The position numbers were made by a program, and so were the translations under genes. This document shows positions 36,400 through 43,939 of a stretch of DNA of 64,000 nt, piece after piece; within the stretch, counting starts at the first letter, position 1, and each line of letters starts with the position of its first letter. Source of the stretch: Rhodanobacter glycinis (lineage in GTDB: Bacteria > Pseudomonadota > Gammaproteobacteria > Xanthomonadales > Rhodanobacteraceae); NCBI RefSeq assembly GCF_900114325.1, contig NZ_FOSR01000003.1:186001-250000 (forward strand). The letters are read 5' to 3'. Under the pieces are notes generated by a model, which made no database searches, was not told where the DNA came from, and saw only the letters and a program-made list of their open reading frames with translations.

Positions 36400-37026
36400 C
36401 TAGTGAAGGTGGTCGCTGCGCTCGTTCAGCAGGGCCACGATGCACGGGACGAGTTGCTTGCGGCGTTCGTGATAGTCGTGCAGTGCGGCTTTCAGGGCTG
36501 GCATGTCGCGCTTTTGCCAGTGCCGGTTCAACTGCGCAAGCTCTTTGCCGAGGTGCTCGATCAATCCCAGTTTGGACCGGCGTATCGGCGCCAGCCGGTC
36601 GTTGGCCTGCTTCACGGCATGGTGCAAGGATCTATGGGTTGTTGCGCGGGCGATGGCGTCGAACAGTTGCCACGTCTGTTTGGGCAGGTCGTCGTCGGGT
36701 GCGGGCTCCAGCGTTTCCGCTTTCTGGGCTGCCGGTGCTGCGCCGATATCGCATGCCATCAGCAGCAGGCGTTCCATCCAGTCGTAGAGGTCGCGCATGG
36801 CCACTTCGGTAAGCAGCGGGACGTGCAGTCCGCCGCGGGCCTGATCGACGACCAGTGCTTCGCCGACCAGACGGTAAAGCGCGAACCGAACAGGTGTGGG
36901 ACTGGTGTTGAACTCGGTGGCGAGCGTGGCCGGGTCAATCCGCTGCCCGGGGACGTAATGTCCGGATCGCAGTGCGCGCCGAACCTGTCGATACACGAAT
37001 GCACTTTTGGAGTGGGTCGCATCCAT
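36400..37026 (-). CDS. GntR-family transcriptional regulator (FadR-like)
   Basis: 208-residue regulator: N-terminal winged helix (FVYRQVRRALRSGHYVPGQRIDPATLATEFNTS, with the PTPVRFALYRLVGEALV recognition part) at residues about 9-75, followed by an all-helical FCD-like effector domain (MRDLYDWMERLLLMACDIGAA ... KLGLIEHLGKELAQLNRHWQKRD). The start at 37026 has AGGGGGA about eight bases upstream. It lies just upstream of, and in the same direction as, the lasso A-B-C genes, so it probably controls them; the palindromes at 36251-36331 are candidate sites. The ligand is unknown. Confidence 0.85.
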   Translation of the reverse strand: MDATHSKSAFVYRQVRRALRSGHYVPGQRIDPATLATEFNTSPTPVRFALYRLVGEALVVDQARGGLHVPLLTEVAMRDLYDWMERLLLMACDIGAAPAAQKAETLEPAPDDDLPKQTWQLFDAIARATTHRSLHHAVKQANDRLAPIRRSKLGLIEHLGKELAQLNRHWQKRDMPALKAALHDYHERRKQLVPCIVALLNERSDHLH

Positions 37027-37416
37027 AGCTGATCCCCCTGTTTGTGAGTCGTTGCGTCCTGAGCCGGATGGTATGAGGGCTGGGCAAGTGGGATCAGGCC
37101 GCAAATGAAATCCGCACGTCGGTGTGTCTGGATTTGCGAGGAGGGTTTTACCATAGAGTTTCGCTGGATGTGACGAAGCCATGGGATGTGCGGAGCGCGC
37201 GTCGCTGCGTATTCCAGCCAGAATGACCACCTGATCCGGCAATAGCTGACCTTTCTTCCGGTGTTGGCCACCGTGCTGCAACCTACCCGTCGGCTCGCCC
37301 TTAATTCGCCCGCCGCGTTCCGTGAAGACGCTCTGGCGAGGGCAGGGAAGATCATCGCCTCAGCGATAGAGCCCGGCAGAAGCAAAAGCCAATAGTCGGG
37401 CGAAGGGATTGTTGGC

Positions 37417-37432
37417 GTAGTTTACAAACTAC
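37417..37432. promoter_or_regulatory. Palindrome upstream of the toxin remnant
   Basis: GTAGTTT-AC-AAACTAC, a perfect inverted repeat 10 bp before the toxin remnant; typical of an autoregulatory toxin-antitoxin operator. Confidence 0.45.
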
Positions 37433-37442
37433 GATTGCGCCT

Positions 37443-37568
37443 GTGATCGAGCTAAAGCAGACCGAGACATTCGCCAAGTGGGAAAGCCGCCTGCGTGACA
37501 AGGTTCGCCCTGAGCGTAATTCCGCAGGGCCGCAGGCATGGAATGCCTATGGATGGCCGTGGCTTTGA
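37443..37568 (+). pseudogene. Truncated RelE/HigB-type toxin gene
   Basis: GTG start followed by VIELKQTETFAKWESRLRDK, the N-terminus of a HigB/RelE-family 'addiction module killer' protein. After residue 20 the frame enters a dispersed repeat (GTTCGCCCTGAGCGTA) and ends after 41 codons. The rest of the toxin and any antitoxin are gone, so it is a remnant disrupted by repeat insertion. Confidence 0.6.
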
Positions 37569-37761
37569 GGCGCGAGGAAATTGAAGGGCGCGCGAAGGAG
37601 CGCTTCGACTTTGCGTGCTGGCGCAAGCTACGCTCAGCGCGAACGAAATCCATGGCTGAACTTCGTGGCCAATCAGAACGTAGTTTGGGGGCGTTTCCCA
37701 AAGCTTCGCGGCGCCGTAGAAATACAAAACCGCTTTGTTTGGCAGTCGGCTGAATAGCGCC

Positions 37762-38907
37762 TTATTCTGCCTGTACTCCGCCATGCAGCGGACTCTGGCT
37801 GGTACTTGGCAGCATGGGGTTTCGGCCGCTTGACGTGATGTCAGCATCATTGGCAGCCGGTGGCCCGACCAAGCCGCGACGACGCGATTCCTGGCGCAGC
37901 CAAATACGCGTAACCATGACGACGTACACGCCCAGCAAGGTACCAAATGCCAGCAGGCTAACTTCGGTGCCCAGCATGCGCGTGACCGAGCCGCAGAAGG
38001 CGAGGGTGGCGGCCAGTGCGATCAGGCAGACAAGGGTGCGGCGGGAGCTCAGGCCGGCGCCCATGAGGATGTGATGGATATGCCCGCGATCCGGCTTGAA
38101 CGGCGATTTGCCCTGACGCAGCCGACGGTACATCACGGCGATGGTGTCGAGTACGGGAAGCGCAACGCACCACAGTACGTCGATCGGGGAAATATGCCTT
38201 GGCGAAGCCTGGCTGAAATCGATCAGGGTCCAGGCAAACAGATAGCCCAACACCATGGAGCCGGCGTCGCCCAGGAAAATCTTGCGGCCGACCAAGCCGA
38301 GATTGGCGGCCAGATAGGGGAGCAGTGCGCAGCCCGTGAGCAGCATCAGCGCGGTCGGGCCGTGCATTTGTGCAGCATTGCTGTACAGCAGGATGGCGCC
38401 AATGGTGACCAGCGACAGGCTGCCGGCCAGGCCATCGATGCCGTCCATCATGTTGAAGGCGTTGAGCAGGCCGATGACGGCGACCACGGTAAAGGGCACG
38501 CCCAACCAGCCAAGGGCCAGCTCGTGACCGAACAGGTGACCCACGCTGTGAATATAGACGCCCGTCGTCCCGATCACGGTGAGGATGGCGGCGGTTTGCA
38601 CCAGCAGACGGGCGCGCACACTCAGGTCGTAGCGGTCATCCAGGGCGCCGAGCAAGGCAAGCACTGCCGAGGTGGCGAGCAGCATCTTCACGAAATACGA
38701 GAAGCCGTCGAACCATAGCGCGGCCACCAGCATGCCGATGAAGACGGAAAGGCCGCCCACCAGCGGGATGTTGCCTTGGTGCAGTTTGCGTTTGTTGGGG
38801 CGGTCAACCAGGCCGAGTCGCTCGGCAAGGTTTGCCAGAATGAACAGTGCGATGGCCGAGACGCCTGCTGCCAGGGCGCAGGCGAGAACGATCCGTGTGT
38901 CGAGCAT
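37762..38907 (-). CDS. wecA: Undecaprenyl-phosphate GlcNAc-1-phosphate transferase, WecA/MraY family
   Basis: 381-residue polytopic enzyme with about 11 membrane segments. Family motifs: LVDRPNKRKLHQGNIPLVGG near the N-terminus, LLGALDDRYDLS (the DD motif), NAFNMMDGIDGLAG, IFLGDAGSMVLGY, and the WecA-type cytoplasmic loop KPDRGHIHHILMGAGLS. It starts lipid-linked polysaccharide synthesis by transferring a HexNAc-1-phosphate to undecaprenyl phosphate on the inner membrane. The start at 38907 has GGAG six bases upstream. It is probably the initiating transferase of the polysaccharide locus, separated from it by the lasso cluster. Confidence 0.92.
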   Translation of the reverse strand: MLDTRIVLACALAAGVSAIALFILANLAERLGLVDRPNKRKLHQGNIPLVGGLSVFIGMLVAALWFDGFSYFVKMLLATSAVLALLGALDDRYDLSVRARLLVQTAAILTVIGTTGVYIHSVGHLFGHELALGWLGVPFTVVAVIGLLNAFNMMDGIDGLAGSLSLVTIGAILLYSNAAQMHGPTALMLLTGCALLPYLAANLGLVGRKIFLGDAGSMVLGYLFAWTLIDFSQASPRHISPIDVLWCVALPVLDTIAVMYRRLRQGKSPFKPDRGHIHHILMGAGLSSRRTLVCLIALAATLAFCGSVTRMLGTEVSLLAFGTLLGVYVVMVTRIWLRQESRRRGLVGPPAANDADITSSGRNPMLPSTSQSPLHGGVQAE

Positions 38908-39090
38908 TGGATTCTCCTCAATCCATCCCTGTTGAAAGGCACCGGGCAGACAAAACTGTCCGATAGGGGCGGTAAAGCAATCCTTGACGTCGATCAACGA
39001 CGCCCGGATGACATACGCATGAAGATTTGGAACCGCCCCCTGTCTGATGCGTCCGTTCCACTCCGTGCCATAGACGTCAAACGAACCGCG

Positions 39091-39099
39091 ATTCTAGCA
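39091..39099 (-). promoter_or_regulatory. Possible extended -10 of wecA
   Basis: Minus-strand TGC-TAGAAT about 185 bp before the wecA start; no clear -35. Confidence 0.3.
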
Positions 39100-39341
39100 C
39101 GTCATTCCAAGCCTGAAACTAAACCGGAGCGAAATAAAACGGCTGTATGTCCATGATTTTGCCGAATATGTGTAGAGGTGGTGAAGGGCGGCATATTCAG
39201 GGACGTTTTGGCGGGAACTCGCCGTTTGCGTTATTGCCGCGCCGACTGGTTGCCGCCCGGAGGCGGCGTCAAAATCGTCGTGGTGCAAGGCAGGATGATC
39301 GGAGGTCATGATCTTGGGCTCCAATTCGTGACCGATGCTTG

Positions 39342-39417
39342 TAGCCCGTTGGCGGGCGATGCTCTTGCTGCTATTCCCTCCAGAAAAGCATCGCCCGCGA
39401 ACGGGCTCCTGCAACAG
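39342..39417. repeat. Variant family I hairpin
   Basis: Same layout as family I but with CCCGTTGGCGGGCGATGCTC and AGCATCGCCCGCGAACGGGC arms, ending CTCCTGC. Confidence 0.7.
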
Positions 39418-39531
39418 AATTGTTCGAGGGGCCCCGAAGGGTTCCTCGGAAGACCCATCAATTTGCGTCATTCCGGCGAGGTGCCTTTCGACAGCCGAAG
39501 GGCTGGTCGGGCCGGATGACGAGCAAAAAAA

Positions 39532-39544
39532 GGGGGGGGGGGGG
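39532..39544. repeat. G13 homopolymer preceded by A7
   Basis: Thirteen consecutive G residues after seven A residues. No open reading frame depends on it; length is likely variable or sequencing-sensitive. Confidence 0.8.
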
Positions 39545-39579
39545 CTCGAGGGTCCTTAAAGCGGCTTTCCGTGACGCCC

Positions 39580-39649
39580 TCAATGGAACATCAGGTTGAT
39601 TGCCACCATGGTGATGGCCAGGACCACGAAGGTCAGCGAAATGCCGCAC
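39580..39649 (-). pseudogene. Duplicated 3' end of the SLC13 transporter gene
   Basis: Encodes CGISLTFVVLAITMVAINLM-FH and a stop, nearly identical to the last 22 residues of the intact SLC13 protein encoded at 41722-43563 (GIPLTFVVLAITLVAINLMF). The DNA match continues a few bases past the stop (GCCCTCAATGG). A remnant left by duplication or recombination. Confidence 0.8.
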
Positions 39650-39699
39650 TCGGACGGGCCTTTTGCAGGGCGCGCTTGGCCGAGAAATGTTTCTTTAAG

Positions 39700-39730
39700 T
39701 TGACATTTTTTGATAAATGATCATTATAAG
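39700..39730 (+). promoter_or_regulatory. Promoter with overlapping palindrome for the AbiE-like pair
   Basis: TTGACA at 39700-39705 and TTATAA/TATAAG at 39724-39730 (spacing 18-19 bp), with the palindrome AATGATCATT (39716-39725) between them. This layout fits autorepression by the HTH protein encoded just downstream. Confidence 0.6.
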
Positions 39731-39754
39731 AAACACTTTACGAAAGTTAGCACC

Positions 39755-40237
39755 ATGAATCTTCTCGTATCCAAGTCGGAAACTGCCCTCACGCTCGGGC
39801 AAACATTGCGCATCCGGCGCAAGTCGCTGGGTCTGAGCGCAGTGGCGGCTGCAGAAGCCGCCGGGATTTCCCGTGTGACCTGGCATCGACTGGAAAAGGG
39901 GGAGGCCAGCGTGGCGGCCGGTTCGCTATTGGCCGCTGCCGAGGTACTCGGCTTGCGTGTCGAGCTGCTTGCGCCTGCTTCGATACCGGAGCAGGCGACG
40001 GCTACGGGCCCCCTGGCGGATCATTTGCCATTGCATATCCGTCTGCACGATTTTCCGCAATTGCGCCGGCTGGCTTGGCAGGTAGCCGACGATACGCAGG
40101 TGCTCACGCCACGCGAAGCGCTGGATTTGTATGAGCGCAATTGGCGGCACGTTGAACTTGAGGCTCTCGAGCTGCGGGAACGTGCCCTGATCAAGGCATT
40201 GCAACAGGTCTATGGCAAGGGACTACTGGATGTTTGA
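39755..40237 (+). CDS. HTH antitoxin-like regulator paired with an AbiEii-type protein
   Basis: 160-residue protein with an XRE-type helix-turn-helix at about residues 13-70 (TLGQTLRIRRKSLGLSAVAAA, ISRVTWHRLEKGEASVAAGS, LLAAAEVLGLRVEL) and a helical C-terminal half (DFPQLRRLAWQVADDTQVLTPREALDLYERNW). The downstream gene overlaps it by 8 bp. In type IV-like modules the first gene encodes an HTH antitoxin that represses its own promoter, and the palindrome over the -10 fits that. The exact antitoxin family is uncertain. Confidence 0.75.
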   Translation: MNLLVSKSETALTLGQTLRIRRKSLGLSAVAAAEAAGISRVTWHRLEKGEASVAAGSLLAAAEVLGLRVELLAPASIPEQATATGPLADHLPLHIRLHDFPQLRRLAWQVADDTQVLTPREALDLYERNWRHVELEALELRERALIKALQQVYGKGLLDV

Positions 40238-40958
40238 ACGCCTGCATCATCGCCGTGTCGCCCAGGTATTGCTGGCCCTGGATGGTGGACGGTTGGATGC
40301 CATGCAATGCCGCTTCGGCGGGGGTACGGCCATCGCCTTGCGCTGGGGCGAATTCCGCGAGTCCGTCGACATGGACTTCCTCGTCTCCGATGCAGAAGCC
40401 TACCGTGAGCTGCGTCAATGCCTTGCCGGTGCCGATGACCTGGCGCCACTGCTGCGAGCAGGCGTTGCACCGATCCGCCTGCTGCGCCCGTGGCGGATCG
40501 ACCAATACGGTATCCGCACCGTGCTGCAGGTTGAAAGCAGCGAAATCAAGTTTGAGATTGTGCGCGAAGCGCGCATCGTGCTGGATCCGCCTGGTCGTAA
40601 TGACCGGCTATGCGGCATCGGGACACTCACTGATATAGACGCGGCCGCCAGTAAATTGCTGGCCAATGCCGACCGTTGGCGCGACGACAGCGTTTTTTCC
40701 CGTGACGCGATCGATCTGGCCATGATGAACCAGCCACCACGCCGGCTGCGCCCTGCGCTGGAGAAAGCGCGGTGTGCCTATGGCGATGTCGTGCGCATCG
40801 ATCTGGACAAGGCACTGAAGCGTCTGCGCGGCGATCCAGTGCATTTGCAGCACTGCCTGGGTGCCTTGTCGATGACGCTGCCGCCAGCGGCGCTGCAACA
40901 ACGACTGCGTGCCTTGCAGCGTCGACTCGATGTTGTTGCCGCCGATGGCTGCGCGTGA
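40230..40958 (+). CDS. AbiEii/AbiGii-type nucleotidyltransferase toxin
   Basis: 242-residue protein with the nucleotidyltransferase signature FGGGTAIALRWGEFRESVDMDFLVSD (GG-x-T then a D-x-D pair near residue 50), followed by KFEIVREARIVL and DIDAAASKLLANADRW, as in AbiEii/AbiGii proteins. Such toxins modify tRNA or other RNAs and act in phage abortive infection or plasmid stability. The start at 40230 has AAGGGA seven bases upstream and overlaps the antitoxin stop; ATG at 40212 is an alternative. Flanked by repeat DNA and the SLC13 duplicate, consistent with a recently acquired module. Confidence 0.82.
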   Translation: MFERLHHRRVAQVLLALDGGRLDAMQCRFGGGTAIALRWGEFRESVDMDFLVSDAEAYRELRQCLAGADDLAPLLRAGVAPIRLLRPWRIDQYGIRTVLQVESSEIKFEIVREARIVLDPPGRNDRLCGIGTLTDIDAAASKLLANADRWRDDSVFSRDAIDLAMMNQPPRRLRPALEKARCAYGDVVRIDLDKALKRLRGDPVHLQHCLGALSMTLPPAALQQRLRALQRRLDVVAADGCA

Positions 40959-41721
40959 TGATGGCAAGTTGCGTGAAGCGCGCACCTCCCACTGGGTATC
41001 TCGAATAACCGCTTTATTTGTTCGTCATCCCGGCCTGCGCCGATTGCTGTCCGGAATAATCTGGGCATAGCCCTGATGCATGAGGGCTGTGGAGACTTGT
41101 ATGGGACTGGTAACGGAGCGACTCAAAATCGGCCAGCGACGACCTATCGTGCTCGTCATCCCGGCGAAGGGCCACTGCTGTCCGGAATAATCCTGGGATG
41201 TCCTTCGAGAGTGAATACCCGCGCCGCTTGCGCGAGATGCAACAAGGGGGCGACTCCATTTCTGGCAGCGAGCACCTCTCCGGCTCGTCATCCCGGCGCA
41301 GGCCGGGATCCAGTAGCGATCACGCCTGTCCAAGCCATATGGCTACTGGATTCCGGCCTTCGCCGGAATGACGGGCAAAAACCGATTTCGGCATATGCCA
41401 CCGCACGACTGCGGGTATTCGAAATTATTCCGGACAGCAGTGGGCGAAGGCCGGGATCCAGTAGCGACCACGCTTGTTCAGGCCATGCGGCCACTGGATG
41501 ACCAGACAGCCGTCTGTTGAAAGGCGCCTCCGGCCTTCGCCGGAATGACGCACTTTGAGAGATTTTTGAGGTTCCCGGTGTGCGTTCAATGAGACAAGAA
41601 CCTTTTTGAGGGAGGCGATTTCGGCCGCGACCAGATTTGCCTGGAGGCACGTATCGGTTGCGGTCCCCGGCTCGGGTGCCCGCGCGGGTGGAGAAATCAT
41701 CGCGCGGAGGCGTGGGAGCCC
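40959..41721. other. Gene-free repeat array between AbiEii-like toxin and SLC13 gene
   Basis: About 760 bp with no gene. Several family III units and a recurrent GTCCGGAATAAT motif occupy 41022-41553; the remainder up to the SLC13 stop shows no recognised element. Confidence 0.6.
41022..41553. repeat. Array of family III repeats with CTGTCCGGAATAAT modules
   Basis: Multiple CGTCATCCCGGC / GCCGGAATGACG hairpin units. A second motif, CTGTCCGGAATAAT, occurs at about 41048 and 41180 and inverted at about 41424. The best-defined pair is 41286-41373. Confidence 0.7.
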
Positions 41722-43563
41722 TCAATGGAACATCAGGTTGATCGCCACCAGAGTGATGGCCAGGACCACGAAGGTCAGCGGGATGCCGGCACGCAGGAAG
41801 TCCTTGCTCTTGTAGCCGCCGGGGCCGGTGACCATCATCAGGGCGGGGTGGCCGGAGCTGATCAGGAAGGTGTTGGACGAGGACACGGCCACGATCAGCG
41901 CATAGGCGGACGGATTGCCGCCGGTGGCCACGGCCACGCTGATCGCCACCGGCACCATCATCACGGTGGCGCCCACGTTGGACATGACCTGCGAGAACAG
42001 CAGGGTGAGCGTCGCCAGTGCCAGTTGCAGCACCCACGGCGAGGCGCCGCCCATGTGCACCAGCACTTCCTGCGCCAGCCACGCGGCGGTGCCGGTGGAG
42101 TCCATCGACCAGCCCAGCGGGATCAGGCAGGCGGTGACGAAGATGGTCTTCCAGTTGATCGCCTTGTAGGCCTCATCCATGTTCAGCACGCCGGACAGCA
42201 GCATGCCGATGGCGCCGGTCATCATGGCGATGGACAGATCGAGATTGGTGAACAGGGCCAGGCACTTGGCGGTGAAGAAGAAGCCCACAGCCTGCCAGAT
42301 CTTGTTCGGGCGCTGTTCCTCCCGCGGGATGTCGGTGACCACCACCAGGTCGCGGTCCTCGGCGGTTTGCGCCAGTTCGCGCCAGCTTGAATGCAGCACC
42401 ATGGTGTCGCCGGCGCGCAGGCTGACTGCGCGCACGTCGTCGCGGTATACGTGCTCGCCACGGGTCACCGCCAACACCGAGATGCCGTGGCGCTTGCGCA
42501 GGTGGAGGTCGCCGATGGTCTGCTTGATGAAACGCGAGTTGGGCGGAATCACCGCCTCCGAAATGCCCGCGCGAGTCGGATTGAACAGCTCGCCCAACTG
42601 GCGCATGCGTGGCAGCAGGCGGCACAGCTGGTTGTTGGCGAACTGATTGAGCTGCTCGCGGGGGCCGAGCACACCCAGCACCGAGCCGACCCAGATCACG
42701 TGGTCCGCCGGCGGGGCCATGCGTGCATCGTTGCCGCTCTTGATGGCCAGGATCAGCGGCGCGCCGTGCAGTTGTTCCGCTTCGCCGATGCTCATGCCTA
42801 CCAGCGGGCTTTCCGCGGTGACGGTGAGCTCGGCGGTCTCGCCGACGATGCCGTAGGTCTCGGCGAAGTAGCTTTCGGTACGGCCCGGGGTCACCTTCTG
42901 GCGCGCGTCTTCGCGCTCGGGCAGCACCTTGCGGGTGAACAGCCAGAAGAACAGCACGCCGGTAATGGCCAGCGCCAGGCCCACCGGGGTCACGCTGAAC
43001 AGACCGAACTTGGGAATGGTCTGCGCGCCCGGCGGCAGGTTGTTGTTGGCGCTGGCGATCAGGTCGTTCAGCATGATCAGCGGGGAGTTCGCGATCAGCG
43101 TGGTGTTGGTGGCGGTGAGGATACAAAACGCCATCGGCAGCAGCAGCCGCGAGATCGGCACGCCGGTGCGCGCGGACAAGCGGCTGGATACCGGGATCAT
43201 CAGCGCGGCCAGCGCCTGACTGGGGATCACCGCGCTGAACAGGCTGGCGACCGAGTTGATCACCACGCCCAGCCGGGATTCCTTGCCACGTGCCATGCGC
43301 ATCACGAAGCGGGCGGTCAGGCTCAGCACGCCGGCGCGGTCCAACCCTTCGCCCATGATCATGATCGCGATGATCGCGATGACCGCGTTGCCGGCGAATC
43401 CGTTGAAGACCTTGTCGGCCGGAATCAGCCCGGTCAGGCCGATCACCACCACCACCAGCAGCGCCACCATGTCGGCGCGGATCCACTCCAGCACCAGCAT
43501 CAGCATGGTGAAGACCACCAGCCCGAGCACCAGCATCATGTCGGGTGTGAGGGTCAGTCCCAC
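41722..43563 (-). CDS. SLC13-family permease with two TrkA-C (RCK_C) domains
   Basis: 613-residue inner-membrane transporter. Hydrophobic halves flank a cytoplasmic insert: the N-terminal half includes FNGFAGNAVIAIIAIMIMGEGLDRAGV and FCILTATNTTLIANSPLIMLND; residues about 230-400 form two RCK_C domains (VTAESPLVGMSIGEAEQLHG; AVIPPNSRFIKQTIGDLHLRKRHGISVLAVTRG); the C-terminal half has SQVMSNVGATVMMVPVAIS and SSNTFLISSGHPALMMVTGPGGY. Family members move anions (sulfate, dicarboxylates, citrate); the RCK_C pair suggests nucleotide or ligand regulation. Substrate not determinable. The last 22 codons exist as a second, isolated copy at 39580-39649. Confidence 0.9.
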   Translation of the reverse strand: MGLTLTPDMMLVLGLVVFTMLMLVLEWIRADMVALLVVVVIGLTGLIPADKVFNGFAGNAVIAIIAIMIMGEGLDRAGVLSLTARFVMRMARGKESRLGVVINSVASLFSAVIPSQALAALMIPVSSRLSARTGVPISRLLLPMAFCILTATNTTLIANSPLIMLNDLIASANNNLPPGAQTIPKFGLFSVTPVGLALAITGVLFFWLFTRKVLPEREDARQKVTPGRTESYFAETYGIVGETAELTVTAESPLVGMSIGEAEQLHGAPLILAIKSGNDARMAPPADHVIWVGSVLGVLGPREQLNQFANNQLCRLLPRMRQLGELFNPTRAGISEAVIPPNSRFIKQTIGDLHLRKRHGISVLAVTRGEHVYRDDVRAVSLRAGDTMVLHSSWRELAQTAEDRDLVVVTDIPREEQRPNKIWQAVGFFFTAKCLALFTNLDLSIAMMTGAIGMLLSGVLNMDEAYKAINWKTIFVTACLIPLGWSMDSTGTAAWLAQEVLVHMGGASPWVLQLALATLTLLFSQVMSNVGATVMMVPVAISVAVATGGNPSAYALIVAVSSSNTFLISSGHPALMMVTGPGGYKSKDFLRAGIPLTFVVLAITLVAINLMFH

Positions 43564-43726
43564 TAGCGAGCGTCCCGGCGGGGCGAGCGATCAGTCTGGC
43601 GATGGATGGGCAGTGGATGATTCACGCTGCGGCAGCTTGGGTCCCTGATTGAACGCAAGTATAAGCGGCCAAGTGCAAGGGCTGGTGAATCGGGAGCAAG
43701 TGGATCACCGCAGTTCTCGCTTTTGC

Positions 43727-43805
43727 CCCCACCCCCTGCCAGCAGGGGTGGGTTGGGGTGGGGTAGGTAAGCTTGTGGCGAGAGTGGTTGACCCCCTCCC
43801 AACCT
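43727..43805. repeat. Family II repeat
   Basis: CCCACCCCCTGCCAGCAGGG / GTGGGTTGGGGTGGGG followed by CCCCCTCCCAACCTCCC. Confidence 0.7.
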
Positions 43806-43827
43806 CCCTTGCACGCCGTTGCTGATT

Positions 43828-43897
43828 GTAGGAGCGCACCCTGTGCGCGATTGCCTGAGCCTGCAATAGGCTTTTCGCGCACAGGGTGCGCTCCTAC
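43828..43897. repeat. Family I inverted repeat (copy 5)
   Basis: 70 bp hairpin whose loop is nearly the inverse of copy 2 (TTGCCTGAGCCTGCAATAGG). Confidence 0.85.
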
Positions 43898-43939
43898 CGG
43901 GTAGGTCATTCGATGTGGTGGATCTTGTGCTTCGCGGCG

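Larger units (their letters stand above)
37027..37761. other. Gene-poor junction between lasso cluster and wecA
   Basis: 735 bp. It contains the upstream region of the GntR gene, a palindrome plus truncated toxin gene (37417-37568), and a degenerate inverted repeat bounded by TTCGCCCTGAGCGTA (37503) and TACGCTCAGCGCGAAC (about 37630-37645), related to the better-preserved element at 44759-44836. No intact gene is visible. Confidence 0.5.
38908..39754. other. Repeat-rich intergenic region between wecA and the HTH gene
   Basis: Nearly 850 bp. It holds a possible wecA promoter (extended -10 at 39091-39099), a variant family I hairpin (39342-39417), a family III-like unit (39471-39522), an A7-G13 tract (39525-39544), a 3' fragment of an SLC13 gene (39580-39649) and the promoter of the next gene. 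Confidence 0.6.
43564..43939. other. Intergenic region with family II and I repeats
   Basis: 376 bp holding the SLC13 upstream region, a family II repeat (43727-43805) and a family I hairpin (43828-43897) just beyond the trmB stop. Confidence 0.6.

Noticed and set aside
37452-37946. 164-residue minus-strand frame past the wecA 3' end
   Set aside because: Overlaps wecA in another frame and crosses a degenerate repeat; no family resemblance.
39466-39560. Phase-variable gene controlled by the G13 tract
   Set aside because: No plausible coding frame crosses the tract; surrounding DNA is repeat-derived.
41022-41553. Insertion sequence or transposon
   Set aside because: Only short hairpin repeats; no transposase-like frame on either strand.
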